From NCBI GenBank assembly GCA_002427105.1, contig DIPM01000014.1, positions 23,110 through 85,074 of the forward strand: 61,965 bases of DNA. The letters are read 5' to 3'. Below are positions 1 to 8,654 of the stretch, piece by piece. Within the stretch, counting starts at the first letter, position 1. Each line of letters begins with the position of its first letter. Position numbers and translations under genes: made by a program. Source of the DNA: Marinilabiliaceae bacterium UBA5488 (GTDB lineage: Bacteria > Bacteroidota > Bacteroidia > Bacteroidales > Marinilabiliaceae). The notes below the pieces were generated by a model, which searched no databases, had not been told where the DNA came from, and saw only the letters and a program-made list of their open reading frames with translations.

Positions 1-20
1 TTCGAATCCCTCTCTCTCCG
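1..20 (+). tRNA. 3' end of a tRNA, probably tRNA-Ser (partial)
   Basis: The window opens inside a tRNA. TTCGAAT is the T-loop (positions 54-60 of a tRNA), followed by the 3' half of the T-stem, an acceptor strand TCTCTCC and discriminator base G at 20. An acceptor starting GGAGAGA with discriminator G fits tRNA-Ser best. CCA is not encoded. The anticodon lies outside the window, so identity is inferred. Confidence 0.6.
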
Positions 21-62
21 CAAGCAGGCTTAATTATCAAGGCTTTGCAATTCGAAGATACT

Positions 63-101
63 AAAACAGGGACTATGCTCACAGCTTAGTCCCTGTTTTT
101 T
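63..101 (+). terminator. Rho-independent terminator behind the tRNA
   Basis: A perfect 13-bp stem (AAAACAGGGACTA at 63-75 with its complement at 87-99) encloses an 11-base loop and runs into a T-tract. It ends the tRNA transcript. The A-tract on the left arm means it could also stop minus-strand transcription coming from 174. Confidence 0.8.
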
Positions 102-173
102 ATATCCGATTTTCTGGCAGCTACAAATGAAAGAAATATAATAAACTTACCTTTTACTTTTTTTTTATAAGGC

Positions 174-827
174 TCACTTCACTTTTGCCAGGAAGTTAAG
201 CTTACCTGAGTTGGCCATGCCGTTGGGGCTACAGCCGGGCACTCCTTCGGGGATGTCTATGCCTAATTCTTTATAGTGCTTTATCCATCTATCGTGAAAC
301 TCGCCGGTTTCGGGGTCGATGAAGGTCATAGGAGTAAGCTCAAACACCTCATTATCTTCAAAAATATAATATATCAGTCCCGAGCAGTAGTGTCCCTCAC
401 TGCCTATAATATAGGAATAGTCGTAAGGTTCACCAACTAGCGACCTGGCATAAGCAATTGCGTCAGGAATATACTCAAGATACTCCTCATTTAAGCGGAA
501 AGCATCTACACTGTAATACTCAGGCAGAAAATCATCGAGAGGCTCACGGCAAACACCTTTGCGCGGTTCAGCATGGATAACAAAAACACTATCTCCCTCT
601 CTTTCCACAATTCCCATATGCGAATATGATGTTTCCATGTCGGTTTGTGACACATCAACAATTGCTTCATCCAAACCTCCTACGCCGGGCTTCGAGGCAG
701 CGAAAAGGATATCACCGGTATCCAAATCCGGGTTGTCATCCTGTGTTTTGCAGGACGCAACACTTCCGGCTAAAACAGTTACTCCCATAATTATTATAGA
801 CAAAAGTAAATTTCCCCTCTTAAACAT
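174..827 (-). CDS. YiiX/YebB-like papain-fold cysteine hydrolase, lipoprotein
   Basis: The 217-residue protein starts with a lipoprotein signal whose lipid-accepting Cys is near residue 26. The rest matches the YiiX/YebB-like branch of the NlpC/P60 (permuted papain) superfamily: a GDILF strand near 38, a SHMGI motif with the probable catalytic His near 70, a second His near 85, and HYCSGLIYY with the probable nucleophile Cys near 148. Such proteins are thought to cut amide bonds in cell-wall peptides or lipids; the substrate here is unknown. It starts only a few bases from the end of the decayed activator gene upstream and probably inherited that promoter. Family assignment rests on motif order and is fairly safe; function is inferred. 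Confidence 0.75.
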   Translation of the reverse strand: MFKRGNLLLSIIIMGVTVLAGSVASCKTQDDNPDLDTGDILFAASKPGVGGLDEAIVDVSQTDMETSYSHMGIVEREGDSVFVIHAEPRKGVCREPLDDFLPEYYSVDAFRLNEEYLEYIPDAIAYARSLVGEPYDYSYIIGSEGHYCSGLIYYIFEDNEVFELTPMTFIDPETGEFHDRWIKHYKELGIDIPEGVPGCSPNGMANSGKLNFLAKVK

Positions 828-834
828 ATCTGCT

Positions 835-2197
835 CTACTTAGTTGTTACCTTACAATTTACGACAAGCTTTATTAGGAAACAATTTAAATTGGATGAACT
901 TAGTCTATGGCAGTTTTTAACTACCAAATAAGCCAATCCTGCAGCAATATCACCCATGCTTACATTCTCCCTGAGCGACTGCTTCACTTTTGAATTCATA
1001 AAAACGGTACACCTTGTTCCAAGGTCACTTGGAAACTCAGCCATGCAAGCAGCCTTACTAAACTCGCCCAAGGACATATTCATGGTAGAAGCAAAGGATA
1101 CTTCCGGGTCAACGAACTGTGCCCCCGACAGATGAGCCATAGTCTCAACCACTCCGTAGTCGAGATTTAATGCCGATTTAACCAAGTCTTCGCCATAACC
1201 GGTAACGGTTGAAGCAAGGAAATTTGTTTTTACATCTTTACTGCGAGCCTCATCAAAGAATTTACCTAAGCCTTCAACAACCTTTTTAAGCGGCTTCCCC
1301 CGGTTGCTATCGTAAAATGAATAACGAATATCGCCCTTAGTATCTATTATCACTATTTTGGTGGTAGTTGAGCCCGAATCAATACCCAAAAAGCAGTTAA
1401 TAGTCTCACCCTGCTTGAGCCCTACCCTGTTCAAAGACTTGATTTTCCCATTCTTCTTCCATTGTCTGTAGTCATTTTCATCTTTAAATAAGGCTGGAAG
1501 ACTGCTACTGCGGCAAGAGGTTTTTTGTTCCATGCGGACAATAATCTCTTTCAAATCTGCAGTCTCAGGGCTGTCCTGATTGTAAAGAGCCGCCCCCCAG
1601 ACGGGGAAATACTCGCTATTGGGAGGAAGAACTAACTGAGAATTATCAATATCGAGCAAGTCAGCAAAGCATTCTTTAAGGCTTGGAATAAAATTTAAGG
1701 GACCGCCAATGCATAGAACTTCAGGACTAATCTTTTTACCTCTGGCAAGAGTAGTGATACTTTGCAAGGCAACGCCTCTTAATATGGACATAGAAATATC
1801 CGCCACCGGCACAGTTTCCATTCATCCGAATATCCGGATGCTTATCCTCTTCAAAGAAAACCATCTTGGCATCTTCGCCTCCCAGGTCAATCATTGCCTT
1901 AACATAGGGGAAGTTCTGCTTTATAACTTCTATTGAGGCCACAACCTCCTGAGTAAAAGACAGCCCTGTGCGCTCAGCAATGCCCATTCCTGCAGAACCT
2001 GTAACTGCTATCGAAAAAGCCGAATCGGGAAACATGGCTTCTATATTTCTTAACTCCTCGATAAATATGGAGTTGAAATCAGCCTTGTGCCTCTTATATG
2101 TTTTGTGCACTATTTCTCCCACTCTGCTAAGTACTACCACTTTTAGAGTAGTCGAACCAACATCAACACCTATTCTATATAACTTTTTTGCTCTCAT
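835..2197 (-). pseudogene. Decayed 2-hydroxyacyl-CoA dehydratase activator (BadF/BcrAD ATPase family)
   Basis: The first part reads as a normal N-terminus of a tandem activase: YRIGVDVGSTTLKVVV phosphate loop, VTGSAGMG, DLGGEDAKMV, then NCAGG. At about 1808-1812 the frame breaks. Reading resumes one frame over at DISMSILRGVALQS, so roughly 50 residues of the family (TGAFIDQM through the CGVFAKSD cysteine region) are gone. The second ATPase copy follows (GIDSGSTTTKIVII) but jumps at about 1090-1096 from DPEVSF to ASTMNMS, in frame, losing the GGQD and GCGSF segments. Homology ends at VVKN near 912; the family's long C-terminal half is absent. With both iron-sulfur cysteine regions missing it cannot be a working activase. 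The TetR gene lies 5 bases upstream in the same direction. Confidence 0.85.
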
Positions 2198-2202
2198 GCT
2201 AT

Positions 2203-2820
2203 CTAATATTTCAATCCGCTAAAGACAAAGTCCACCACATACTTTTTGTGTTCTTTAAGTATTATATCAATTTCGGCATTTGACTTGTCTGCTACCTTCA
2301 TGGCCAAACCCTTGAAGATAAAAGGGAAAACACACATAGACAAGACATTCAACCCAAAATCAACAACCGGAACATCCTTTATGCTACCCTTTTCTACTTC
2401 CTCAGCCATCCTTTCCGACAAACGAATCAATATCCGCTCCGGATCTCGTTTCTTAATTTTTTCGACCAGAGATTTGTGACCCTGATTAATCTCGTTTAGT
2501 ATGAATATGGCTATCTGAGGGTATTCCGTAAGTATTTCAAAATATATATCAATCCAGGTTTCAACCATTTCAAAAAATGGCATATCCGCGTTTAAGGTCT
2601 CGAATACGCGATCTAACTGCATATCAAAGGCTTCATCAAAGATACGCTCAAAGAGTTTGTATTTTGAACCGAAATAATAGTTGATATGTGCAACGTTAGC
2701 CTTAGCCGCAGTAGCTATATCCCGAATACTTGTCCCCGAATAACCTTTCTTTACAAATAGTTCAGCAGCAACATTCAAAATCCTGTCTTTTACATCTGCC
2801 TCATAGTCGCTTTTACTCAT
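2203..2820 (-). CDS. TetR/AcrR family transcriptional regulator
   Basis: A 205-residue TetR-type repressor. The N-terminal helix-turn-helix is clear: an AAELFVKKGYSGTSIRDIA block near 20-40, then VAHINYYFGSKYKLFERIF. The C-terminal helices form the ligand-binding and dimer part. I chose the ATG at 2820 over an upstream TTG because the upstream start would lie inside the operator-like palindrome at 2842-2859. It is followed 5 bases later by the activator pseudogene, so it probably once controlled a 2-hydroxyacyl-CoA or fatty-acyl-CoA pathway and now has no intact local target except itself. The ligand is unknown. Confidence 0.88.
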   Translation of the reverse strand: MSKSDYEADVKDRILNVAAELFVKKGYSGTSIRDIATAAKANVAHINYYFGSKYKLFERIFDEAFDMQLDRVFETLNADMPFFEMVETWIDIYFEILTEYPQIAIFILNEINQGHKSLVEKIKKRDPERILIRLSERMAEEVEKGSIKDVPVVDFGLNVLSMCVFPFIFKGLAMKVADKSNAEIDIILKEHKKYVVDFVFSGLKY

Positions 2821-2841
2821 TTCAATTTTGCTTTTCGCAAA

Positions 2842-2859
2842 TTTAAACAATCGTTTAAA
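2842..2859. promoter_or_regulatory. Probable TetR operator
   Basis: Two perfect inverted half-sites TTTAAAC and GTTTAAA separated by 4 bases, 22 bases upstream of the TetR start and in the divergent gap to the DUF4249 gene. Position and symmetry fit an autoregulatory TetR site. Binding is inferred. Confidence 0.55.
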
Positions 2860-2995
2860 CTTTTGAAAGATTTTTCATGCTAAATTTGTTTCATATATAA
2901 TAGGTGTTCGAGTCATTGCAGCTTTAGCTAAATTGACAACGAATTATTTTATTAAATTTGCAATTGTCGGCAGATTATTAAACTCCCTAGAAGCT

Positions 2996-3922
2996 ATGAT
3001 TAAGTCGCCAAAATATATCGCACTCTTGTTGCTATCAGCATTAATGATGTTGAGCTGCGAGTCCGATTTGGATTTAAAAATTCCTGAAGGAGGCGGTCAA
3101 TTAGTTATATTTTCCTTTCTCACGGCCGACTCAGTTATGTCGGTTCATCTTAGTAAAAGCGTCAGTCACTCATCTGTTGATGATTTTGAGCGAGTATATG
3201 ATGGATATATTGCCATAAAGCGCAACGGTATAAGCCTTGACTCCTTCGCTTTTCCTTATGATCAAACCTGGATTGAACGCCCTAATATTACTGTTAAAGA
3301 GGGAGACGTCTTCGATTTCAGTGCCGGCACCCTTTCGGGTTTAAATGTTAGAGGCGAGACAGTAGTGCCTGAAGCCACCAAAATACTCAGCATAGACAGC
3401 ATGGGCTTAAGCGTAACAAACAACGTCCGGGCAATAAGTTACGAGCTTGAATTTGCCGATGCAAAAGACAAGGATAACTACTATCAGCTTTTAATTACGC
3501 ATGAAAAAAGAGACTCGCTCAACAAAGTTACCGAGTTTCAAGATGTCAATTATTACAAAGATGATGAGCTGTTTTACATACGCGATCAAGAAGGGAGTTT
3601 GCTGGGAGGAATTGACTTCCGGGGCTCTTTCTCTGATTACATAATTGAAGATGAAAGCTATAGGATACAAATACGGATTCCGGAGATATATTTATTGCAA
3701 CCCGGATATAAAGAGACCCGTGTTCTGAAGTTTTATCTACTGAGTTTGTCGCAAGACTATTACAACTATCTGCGCAGCAGAGTGGTAGCCGAATACAACA
3801 GCAAGCTTCCTGTCGTTGACCCTATTAAAATTCATTCTAATATTCAAGGGGGTTTAGGATTAATCGGGTCAGTTGCGATAGCTTCCGACTCAATTGTAAT
3901 TATCGGTAATGCTTATAACTAA
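2996..3922 (+). CDS. DUF4249 family lipoprotein
   Basis: A 308-residue lipoprotein: signal peptide then Cys in LMMLSCESDLDLKIPEGG, the usual DUF4249 opening in which the Cys is followed by an acidic stretch and a GGQLVIFS-like first strand. The rest is beta-rich. In Bacteroidota, DUF4249 proteins usually sit in the outer membrane next to TonB-dependent receptors; no receptor gene is adjacent here, so this copy is an orphan. I used the ATG at 2996 because it puts the signal peptide at the N-terminus; an upstream TTG would add 21 residues. Function unknown; surface location inferred from the lipobox. Confidence 0.8.
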   Translation: MIKSPKYIALLLLSALMMLSCESDLDLKIPEGGGQLVIFSFLTADSVMSVHLSKSVSHSSVDDFERVYDGYIAIKRNGISLDSFAFPYDQTWIERPNITVKEGDVFDFSAGTLSGLNVRGETVVPEATKILSIDSMGLSVTNNVRAISYELEFADAKDKDNYYQLLITHEKRDSLNKVTEFQDVNYYKDDELFYIRDQEGSLLGGIDFRGSFSDYIIEDESYRIQIRIPEIYLLQPGYKETRVLKFYLLSLSQDYYNYLRSRVVAEYNSKLPVVDPIKIHSNIQGGLGLIGSVAIASDSIVIIGNAYN

Positions 3923-3979
3923 TCAATATTACTTATGTAACTGCCCGCTTCATAGTGTAGTGCATTAAGCATAATTGAG

Positions 3980-3987
3980 TATCTTTG
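3980..3987 (+). promoter_or_regulatory. Bacteroidota -7 box, probable trxB promoter
   Basis: TATCTTTG matches the TAnnTTTG -7 consensus exactly, giving a leader of about 70 bases before trxB. No clear TTTG -33 box lies at the right distance. Confidence 0.4.
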
Positions 3988-4065
3988 CAAAGCAATAAAC
4001 AGATGTCAAAACGGCGAATGCCGGATTTAGTTTAAGTATATAAATATTTACATAATATCATTGAT

Positions 4066-5049
4066 ATGGCAAATAATTCAAAAGAAACAATGAATACTCA
4101 GGATACTGAAAAAGTAAAGGTATTAATCATAGGTTCAGGGCCTGCAGGATACACTGCTGCCATTTATGCTGCACGGGCAAATCTATCGCCTGTATTATAC
4201 GAAGGCCTTCAGCCGGGCGGACAGCTTACAACCACAACAGAGGTTGAAAATTTCCCCGGCTATCCACAGGGTATCACAGGCACCGAAATGATGGAAGACC
4301 TGAAGAAACAAGCCGAGCGTTTTGGCACATCGGTGCGCTGGGGACTTGCAACAAAGGCTGATTTGTCGGCCCGGCCATATAAAGTGACCATAGATGAAAA
4401 GAAGGTTATTGAGGCTGAAGCATTGATTATAGCAACGGGGGCAACAGCCAAATACTTAGGACTGGAAGATGAGACCAAATATGCCGGAGGAGGCGTTTCA
4501 GCTTGCGCGACCTGCGATGGCTTCTTTTATCGCGGCAAGGCTGTGGCTGTTGTTGGCGGAGGCGACACAGCCGCCGAGGAAGCACTCTACTTAGCCGGTT
4601 TATGCAGCAAGGTTTATCTGATAGTTCGCCGTAACGAGCTTCGCGCCTCCAAAGTCATGCAAGACCGTGTCTTTGAAACAAAGAATATCGAGATTTTGTG
4701 GGAACATCAGGTAAAGGGGCTTTTTGGAAACAATGTTGTTGAGGGAGCTAATCTTGTAAAGAAAAAGGGAACGGCAGACGAGGAAGAGGTTAAGATTAAC
4801 ATAGACGGTTTTTTCCTGGCCATAGGACACACCCCCAACTCCGATATTTTCAAAGAGTATCTTAATACTGATGAGGTAGGATATATTAAGACTATTCCAG
4901 GCACATCAAAAACAAATGTTGCGGGAGTATTTGCCTGTGGCGATGTTCAGGACAAGGTGTATCGCCAGGCCGTCACAGCTGCAGGTTCAGGTTGTATGGC
5001 AGCTATAGACGCCGAGAGATGGCTTGCTGAGAATCCCTTAGTAAAATAA
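4066..5049 (+). CDS. trxB: Thioredoxin-disulfide reductase
   Basis: A 327-residue flavoprotein that passes electrons from NADPH to thioredoxin in the cytoplasm. It shows the FAD-binding GSGPAGYTAAIYAA near 22, the redox pair CATC near residue 146-149 (ACATCDGFFY), the NADPH site VGGGDTAAEEA near 165, and the C-terminal FAD motif ACGDVQDK. Length is normal for the low-molecular-weight class. It is followed 15 bases later by serB and then pepD in the same direction, so the three are probably co-transcribed. Confidence 0.97.
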   Translation: MANNSKETMNTQDTEKVKVLIIGSGPAGYTAAIYAARANLSPVLYEGLQPGGQLTTTTEVENFPGYPQGITGTEMMEDLKKQAERFGTSVRWGLATKADLSARPYKVTIDEKKVIEAEALIIATGATAKYLGLEDETKYAGGGVSACATCDGFFYRGKAVAVVGGGDTAAEEALYLAGLCSKVYLIVRRNELRASKVMQDRVFETKNIEILWEHQVKGLFGNNVVEGANLVKKKGTADEEEVKINIDGFFLAIGHTPNSDIFKEYLNTDEVGYIKTIPGTSKTNVAGVFACGDVQDKVYRQAVTAAGSGCMAAIDAERWLAENPLVK

Positions 5050-5064
5050 AGGCTTTCGATCATT

Positions 5065-6288
5065 ATGTCCAAACAGAGAGAAATTTTTCTGCTTAACGTC
5101 ACCGGAGAAGACAAACCCGGCGTTACAGCAACTTTAGCTGATATTTTGGCCGAACATAAGGTTAACATACTTGATATTGGTCAGGCAGTAATACATAACG
5201 ATTTGGGTCTGGGTATCCTGGTAGAGATTTCTGAAAAAGAAAAATCTTCTCCTATCCTCAAAGACATACTCTTTAACGCTTATGAAATGGGCTTCAATGT
5301 GAAATTTACCCCCATTTCAGAAAAGCGCTACAATGAATGGGTTGACCATCAAGGCAAAGAGCGTTTTATAATAACTCTGATATCCAGAAAATTAACTGCG
5401 ACCCAACTTTCAAAGGTTACACGCCTTATATCTGATCAGGGCCTTAACATTGATGTGATAAGTCGTCTAAGCGGCCGGATTCCTCTTGGCGAAGACGAAG
5501 GTTTGACAAAAAGTGTTGCCGAATTTTCGGTGCGCGGAACCCCCAGGGATATCGAAGCGATGAAACGTGAATTTATTGGTATATCCGGGCAGACCGGTGT
5601 TGATATTGCTTTTCAGGAGGATAATATCTATCGTCGCAATCGTCGATTGGTATGCTTTGATATGGATTCCACACTAATTCAGGCAGAGGTAATTGACGAG
5701 CTTGCGCGAAAAGCCGGAGTTTACGAACAGGTGAGCAATATCACTGAAGCCGCCATGCGGGGCGATATTGATTTCAGCGAGAGTTTTAAGCAGCGCATAG
5801 CGCTTCTTAAGGGTCTTGACGAATCAATACTTAAGGAGGTGGCTGAAAATCTACCTCTTACTGAAGGTGCCGAGCGTCTGTTTCGCATTCTCAAGAAATA
5901 TGGTTACCGCACAGCCATCCTATCGGGTGGCTTTACTTATTTTGGCAATTATCTGAAAAACAAATTAGGCATAGACTATGTTTTCGCAAACGAGTTGGAA
6001 ATAAAAGATGGAAAACTAAGCGGCCGCCATATAGGTGATATTATAGACGGCGAAAAGAAAGCCGAATTGCTTAAATTAATTGCTTTCAAAGAGGACATAC
6101 ATTTAGAGCAGGTAATAGCCGTAGGAGATGGCTCCAACGACTTGCCAATGCTTCGTTTGGCAGGTTTAGGAATAGCATTTCATGCAAAACCAAAGGTAAA
6201 AGCTTCAGCTAAACACTCAATTTCCACCATCGGATTAGATGCTATTCTATATCTGTTAGGATTCAGAGACAGGGAAATAAATATGTAG
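5065..6288 (+). CDS. serB: Phosphoserine phosphatase with two N-terminal ACT domains
   Basis: A 407-residue enzyme for the last step of serine synthesis, removing phosphate from phosphoserine. Residues 1 to about 180 hold two ACT-type segments (VTGEDKPGVTATLADILAEH at the start and a second around 95-180), probable amino-acid sensors. The C-terminal HAD domain has the nucleophile motif DMDSTLIQAEVIDE near 200, SGGFTYF near 293 and VGDGSNDLPML near 355. ACT-SerB fusions are the usual Bacteroidota form. It lies between trxB and pepD with 2 bases to pepD. Confidence 0.96.
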   Translation: MSKQREIFLLNVTGEDKPGVTATLADILAEHKVNILDIGQAVIHNDLGLGILVEISEKEKSSPILKDILFNAYEMGFNVKFTPISEKRYNEWVDHQGKERFIITLISRKLTATQLSKVTRLISDQGLNIDVISRLSGRIPLGEDEGLTKSVAEFSVRGTPRDIEAMKREFIGISGQTGVDIAFQEDNIYRRNRRLVCFDMDSTLIQAEVIDELARKAGVYEQVSNITEAAMRGDIDFSESFKQRIALLKGLDESILKEVAENLPLTEGAERLFRILKKYGYRTAILSGGFTYFGNYLKNKLGIDYVFANELEIKDGKLSGRHIGDIIDGEKKAELLKLIAFKEDIHLEQVIAVGDGSNDLPMLRLAGLGIAFHAKPKVKASAKHSISTIGLDAILYLLGFRDREINM

Positions 6289-6290
6289 AT

Positions 6291-7739
6291 ATGAGTCAAT
6301 TAAGAGATTTTACACCGTCCGGAATTTGGCATTATTTCAGCGATATTTGTCAAATACCCCGTCCTTCTAAAAAGGAGGAGAAGATGATAGCCTATCTTAT
6401 AAAATTTGCAGCTGATAAGAACTTAGTTGTAAAACAGGATAAGGCCGGCAATGTGTTAATCCTTAAACCCGGAACCCCGGGGCGTGAGAAGCTAGCTCCT
6501 GTAATCCTGCAATCTCACCTTGATATGGTGTGCGAGAAAAACAGCGACTCAAAGCATGACTTCCTTAATGACCCGATAAAGGCTGTGATTGATGGCGATT
6601 GGGTCAAAGCAGAGGGAACAACCCTGGGTGCTGATGATGGTATAGGAGTGGCAGCCCAGCTGGCCATTTTGGCATCAGACAAGCTGGAGCATGGCCCCTT
6701 GGAATGTCTTTTCACAGTTGATGAGGAGACTGGTCTGACAGGAGCTTTTGCCCTGGAGGAGAACTTCTTAAGTGGAAACGCATTGATTAATCTCGATTCG
6801 GAAGAGGAAGGAGAAATTTTTATTGGCTGTGCCGGCGGTATTGACACTGTGGGCAGTCTTAACCCTGAGTATGAGGCCACGCCCAAGGCTAGCTTTGCCT
6901 TTAGCATTAGTGTTAAAGGGCTTAAAGGCGGTCACTCAGGCGACGATATCAACAAGGGTCTTGGCAATGCCATAAAATTTTTAACCCGCTTTGTGTGGGA
7001 AGCTTCTCAAAAGTATCAGTTTCGTTTATCACATATTGAAGGAGGAAACCTGCGTAATGCCATAGCCCGTGAGGCTGTGGCCGGAGGAGTAACTCCGGCT
7101 AAGTATAAAGAAGAAATGCGGGCTCTTTTCAACTGTATATCGGCCGACCTGGAGGCAGAATATGGTGATATTGAGCCGGGTATGAAATTCCATCTTGAAT
7201 CAGACACTGTTCCTGACAAAGTGTTTAGCGAAAGCTTTAACAAAAGACTGATAAACACTCTGTATGCCTTGCCTCATGGGGTTATAAGTATGAGCCGCCA
7301 AATTGAGGGCTTGGTGGAAACATCAACAAATCTGGCATCAGTAAAGCTTGTGGACAATATAATTAGCATTTCTACCAGTCAGCGCAGTTCTTTAGAAAGC
7401 GCACGCGACAATATAGCCAATATGGTAAAAGCGACTTTTGACCTGGGCGGGGCTTCCTCACGGCATTCTGACGGATATCCCGGATGGGCACCCAACAGAC
7501 AAAGCCCTCTGCTGGAAATAGCTATCGATTCGTACAAAAAACTCTATGGCAATGAGCCAAAGGTAAAGGCTATCCACGCGGGACTGGAATGCGGCCTGTT
7601 TTTGAAAAAGTATCCCGGGCTGGATATGATTTCAATTGGCCCTACAATACAGGGTGCCCACTCGCCTGATGAGCGACTTCAAATTGAAAGCGTTAAAAAG
7701 TTCTGGGACTATCTGCTAGCTATTCTTGCCGCTTTGTAG
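6291..7739 (+). CDS. pepD: Aminoacyl-histidine dipeptidase (carnosinase-like, M20 family)
   Basis: A 482-residue cytosolic metallodipeptidase of the PepD/peptidase M20C group. The zinc-site motifs are present: QSHLDMVCEK near 80 and GTTLGADDGIG near 105-115, DEETGLTGA near 145, a GGHSGDDI dimer-domain motif near 213, and HAGLECGLF near 425. It cleaves dipeptides, classically Xaa-His. It starts 2 bases after serB and ends 7 bases from the convergent lipoprotein gene. Confidence 0.95.
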   Translation: MSQLRDFTPSGIWHYFSDICQIPRPSKKEEKMIAYLIKFAADKNLVVKQDKAGNVLILKPGTPGREKLAPVILQSHLDMVCEKNSDSKHDFLNDPIKAVIDGDWVKAEGTTLGADDGIGVAAQLAILASDKLEHGPLECLFTVDEETGLTGAFALEENFLSGNALINLDSEEEGEIFIGCAGGIDTVGSLNPEYEATPKASFAFSISVKGLKGGHSGDDINKGLGNAIKFLTRFVWEASQKYQFRLSHIEGGNLRNAIAREAVAGGVTPAKYKEEMRALFNCISADLEAEYGDIEPGMKFHLESDTVPDKVFSESFNKRLINTLYALPHGVISMSRQIEGLVETSTNLASVKLVDNIISISTSQRSSLESARDNIANMVKATFDLGGASSRHSDGYPGWAPNRQSPLLEIAIDSYKKLYGNEPKVKAIHAGLECGLFLKKYPGLDMISIGPTIQGAHSPDERLQIESVKKFWDYLLAILAAL

Positions 7740-7746
7740 TCCGGCA

Positions 7747-8190
7747 TCATTCCCGAACCCAATGCTCATCAACATATACTGTGTGAGCAATGCTGTCAGA
7801 ACTAACAGAGTAAACATAATGACCCTTTAAATACATATGCTCGCCATCAACTTTAACATAATATACATTGGCTGTTGAAGCGTGGCGTTGATAGGCGATA
7901 TCATGAAGGGTTACTATTGAAGAATCGCTAATAACCCAATAACGGCCTGAGTTATGAAGACGACGCTGGGAGTCATCCCTGACCAGCTCAGAGTAAAAAG
8001 TACCATCAGCATTAAAGACTATGTTGCGATGTGCTATCTCATACTTGAGCCCTTCGACAATCAAGCGCCACTCACCCAACAAGGCATCATCAAGCACAGT
8101 AGGTTTTTGCTTATCTTTTTCAGGCGCCGAACAGCCGGCGCATGAAACCAAAAACAAAGCGGTTAGAAACAATAAGGATATATTCTTCAT
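7747..8190 (-). CDS. Small lipoprotein, lipocalin-like
   Basis: A 147-residue protein with a lipoprotein signal (LFLVSCAGCS; two candidate Cys at about 17 and 20). The mature part has the pattern of a single small beta-barrel: GEWRLIVEG, IVFNADGTFYSEL and a GRYWVISDSSIVTL strand set, as in the lipocalin-like domains common in Bacteroidota. No catalytic residues are visible. It stands alone, convergent with pepD and divergent from the 8403 gene. Family is a guess from strand pattern. Confidence 0.6.
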   Translation of the reverse strand: MKNISLLFLTALFLVSCAGCSAPEKDKQKPTVLDDALLGEWRLIVEGLKYEIAHRNIVFNADGTFYSELVRDDSQRRLHNSGRYWVISDSSIVTLHDIAYQRHASTANVYYVKVDGEHMYLKGHYVYSVSSDSIAHTVYVDEHWVRE

Positions 8191-8402
8191 TCATACGGAT
8201 TTAACTTAGGCAAAATTTCCTAATTACTATAAACAAATTTGAATTAAACAGCTTAAAGCTCCAAAAATAACAAAAAAACAATCTACACAGCTCAAATAAT
8301 TGGGCACATTCATAAAAAGAAAGGCCTTTCTGAAAACTATTATCTATTAGCTGCGTATATACACAAAACTAGCGATTTTGTAACAATTAAACATGGATTC
8401 GA

Positions 8403-8597
8403 ATGGAGAAGGTAATAACCAAACACTTCCAATACACGGGATTGGATGATTATGACAGGTCATTGGATGAACAGATGAATTCATTCCTTTCAGAAAACAA
8501 GATTAAACCTGAACAAATTATGAAGATAGAATATGCTGCCCACTCTAGCGCAGGCATTAATACCTACTCTGCACTTTTGGTTTATAAGGTTTCATAA
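8403..8597 (+). CDS. Small protein resembling sporulation protein Cse60
   Basis: A 64-residue protein. The pattern YDRSLDEQMNSFLSEN, then KIEYAAHS and YSALLVYKV, resembles the short Cse60 family: an acidic helix that starts with a paired basic-acidic stretch, then two strands ending in an exposed tyrosine-rich edge. The role of that family is unknown outside sporulation, and this organism should not sporulate. The gene has a 200-base AT-rich leader region in front and its own intrinsic terminator 20 bases behind, so it is a single-gene transcript. It was kept because the stop, spacing and terminator fit a real gene. Confidence 0.6.
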   Translation: MEKVITKHFQYTGLDDYDRSLDEQMNSFLSENKIKPEQIMKIEYAAHSSAGINTYSALLVYKVS

Positions 8598-8617
8598 AGT
8601 ACGCTTGTTCAGGAAAG

Positions 8618-8654
8618 CATAGTCGCTAATTCATTTTAGCGACTATGTTTTTTT
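8618..8654 (+). terminator. Intrinsic terminator of the Cse60-like gene
   Basis: An 11-bp perfect stem (CATAGTCGCTA at 8618-8628 with its complement at 8637-8647) followed by a run of T. It overlaps the last bases of the convergent ATP-grasp gene. Confidence 0.85.

Noticed and set aside
559..876. Plus-strand frame over the YiiX-like gene
   Set aside because: It mirrors the coding pattern of the minus-strand lipoprotein and has no family features.
835..2197. Single sequencing frameshift as the cause of the broken activator gene
   Set aside because: A single indel would not explain the loss of about 50 residues at the first break and the two further losses of conserved segments.
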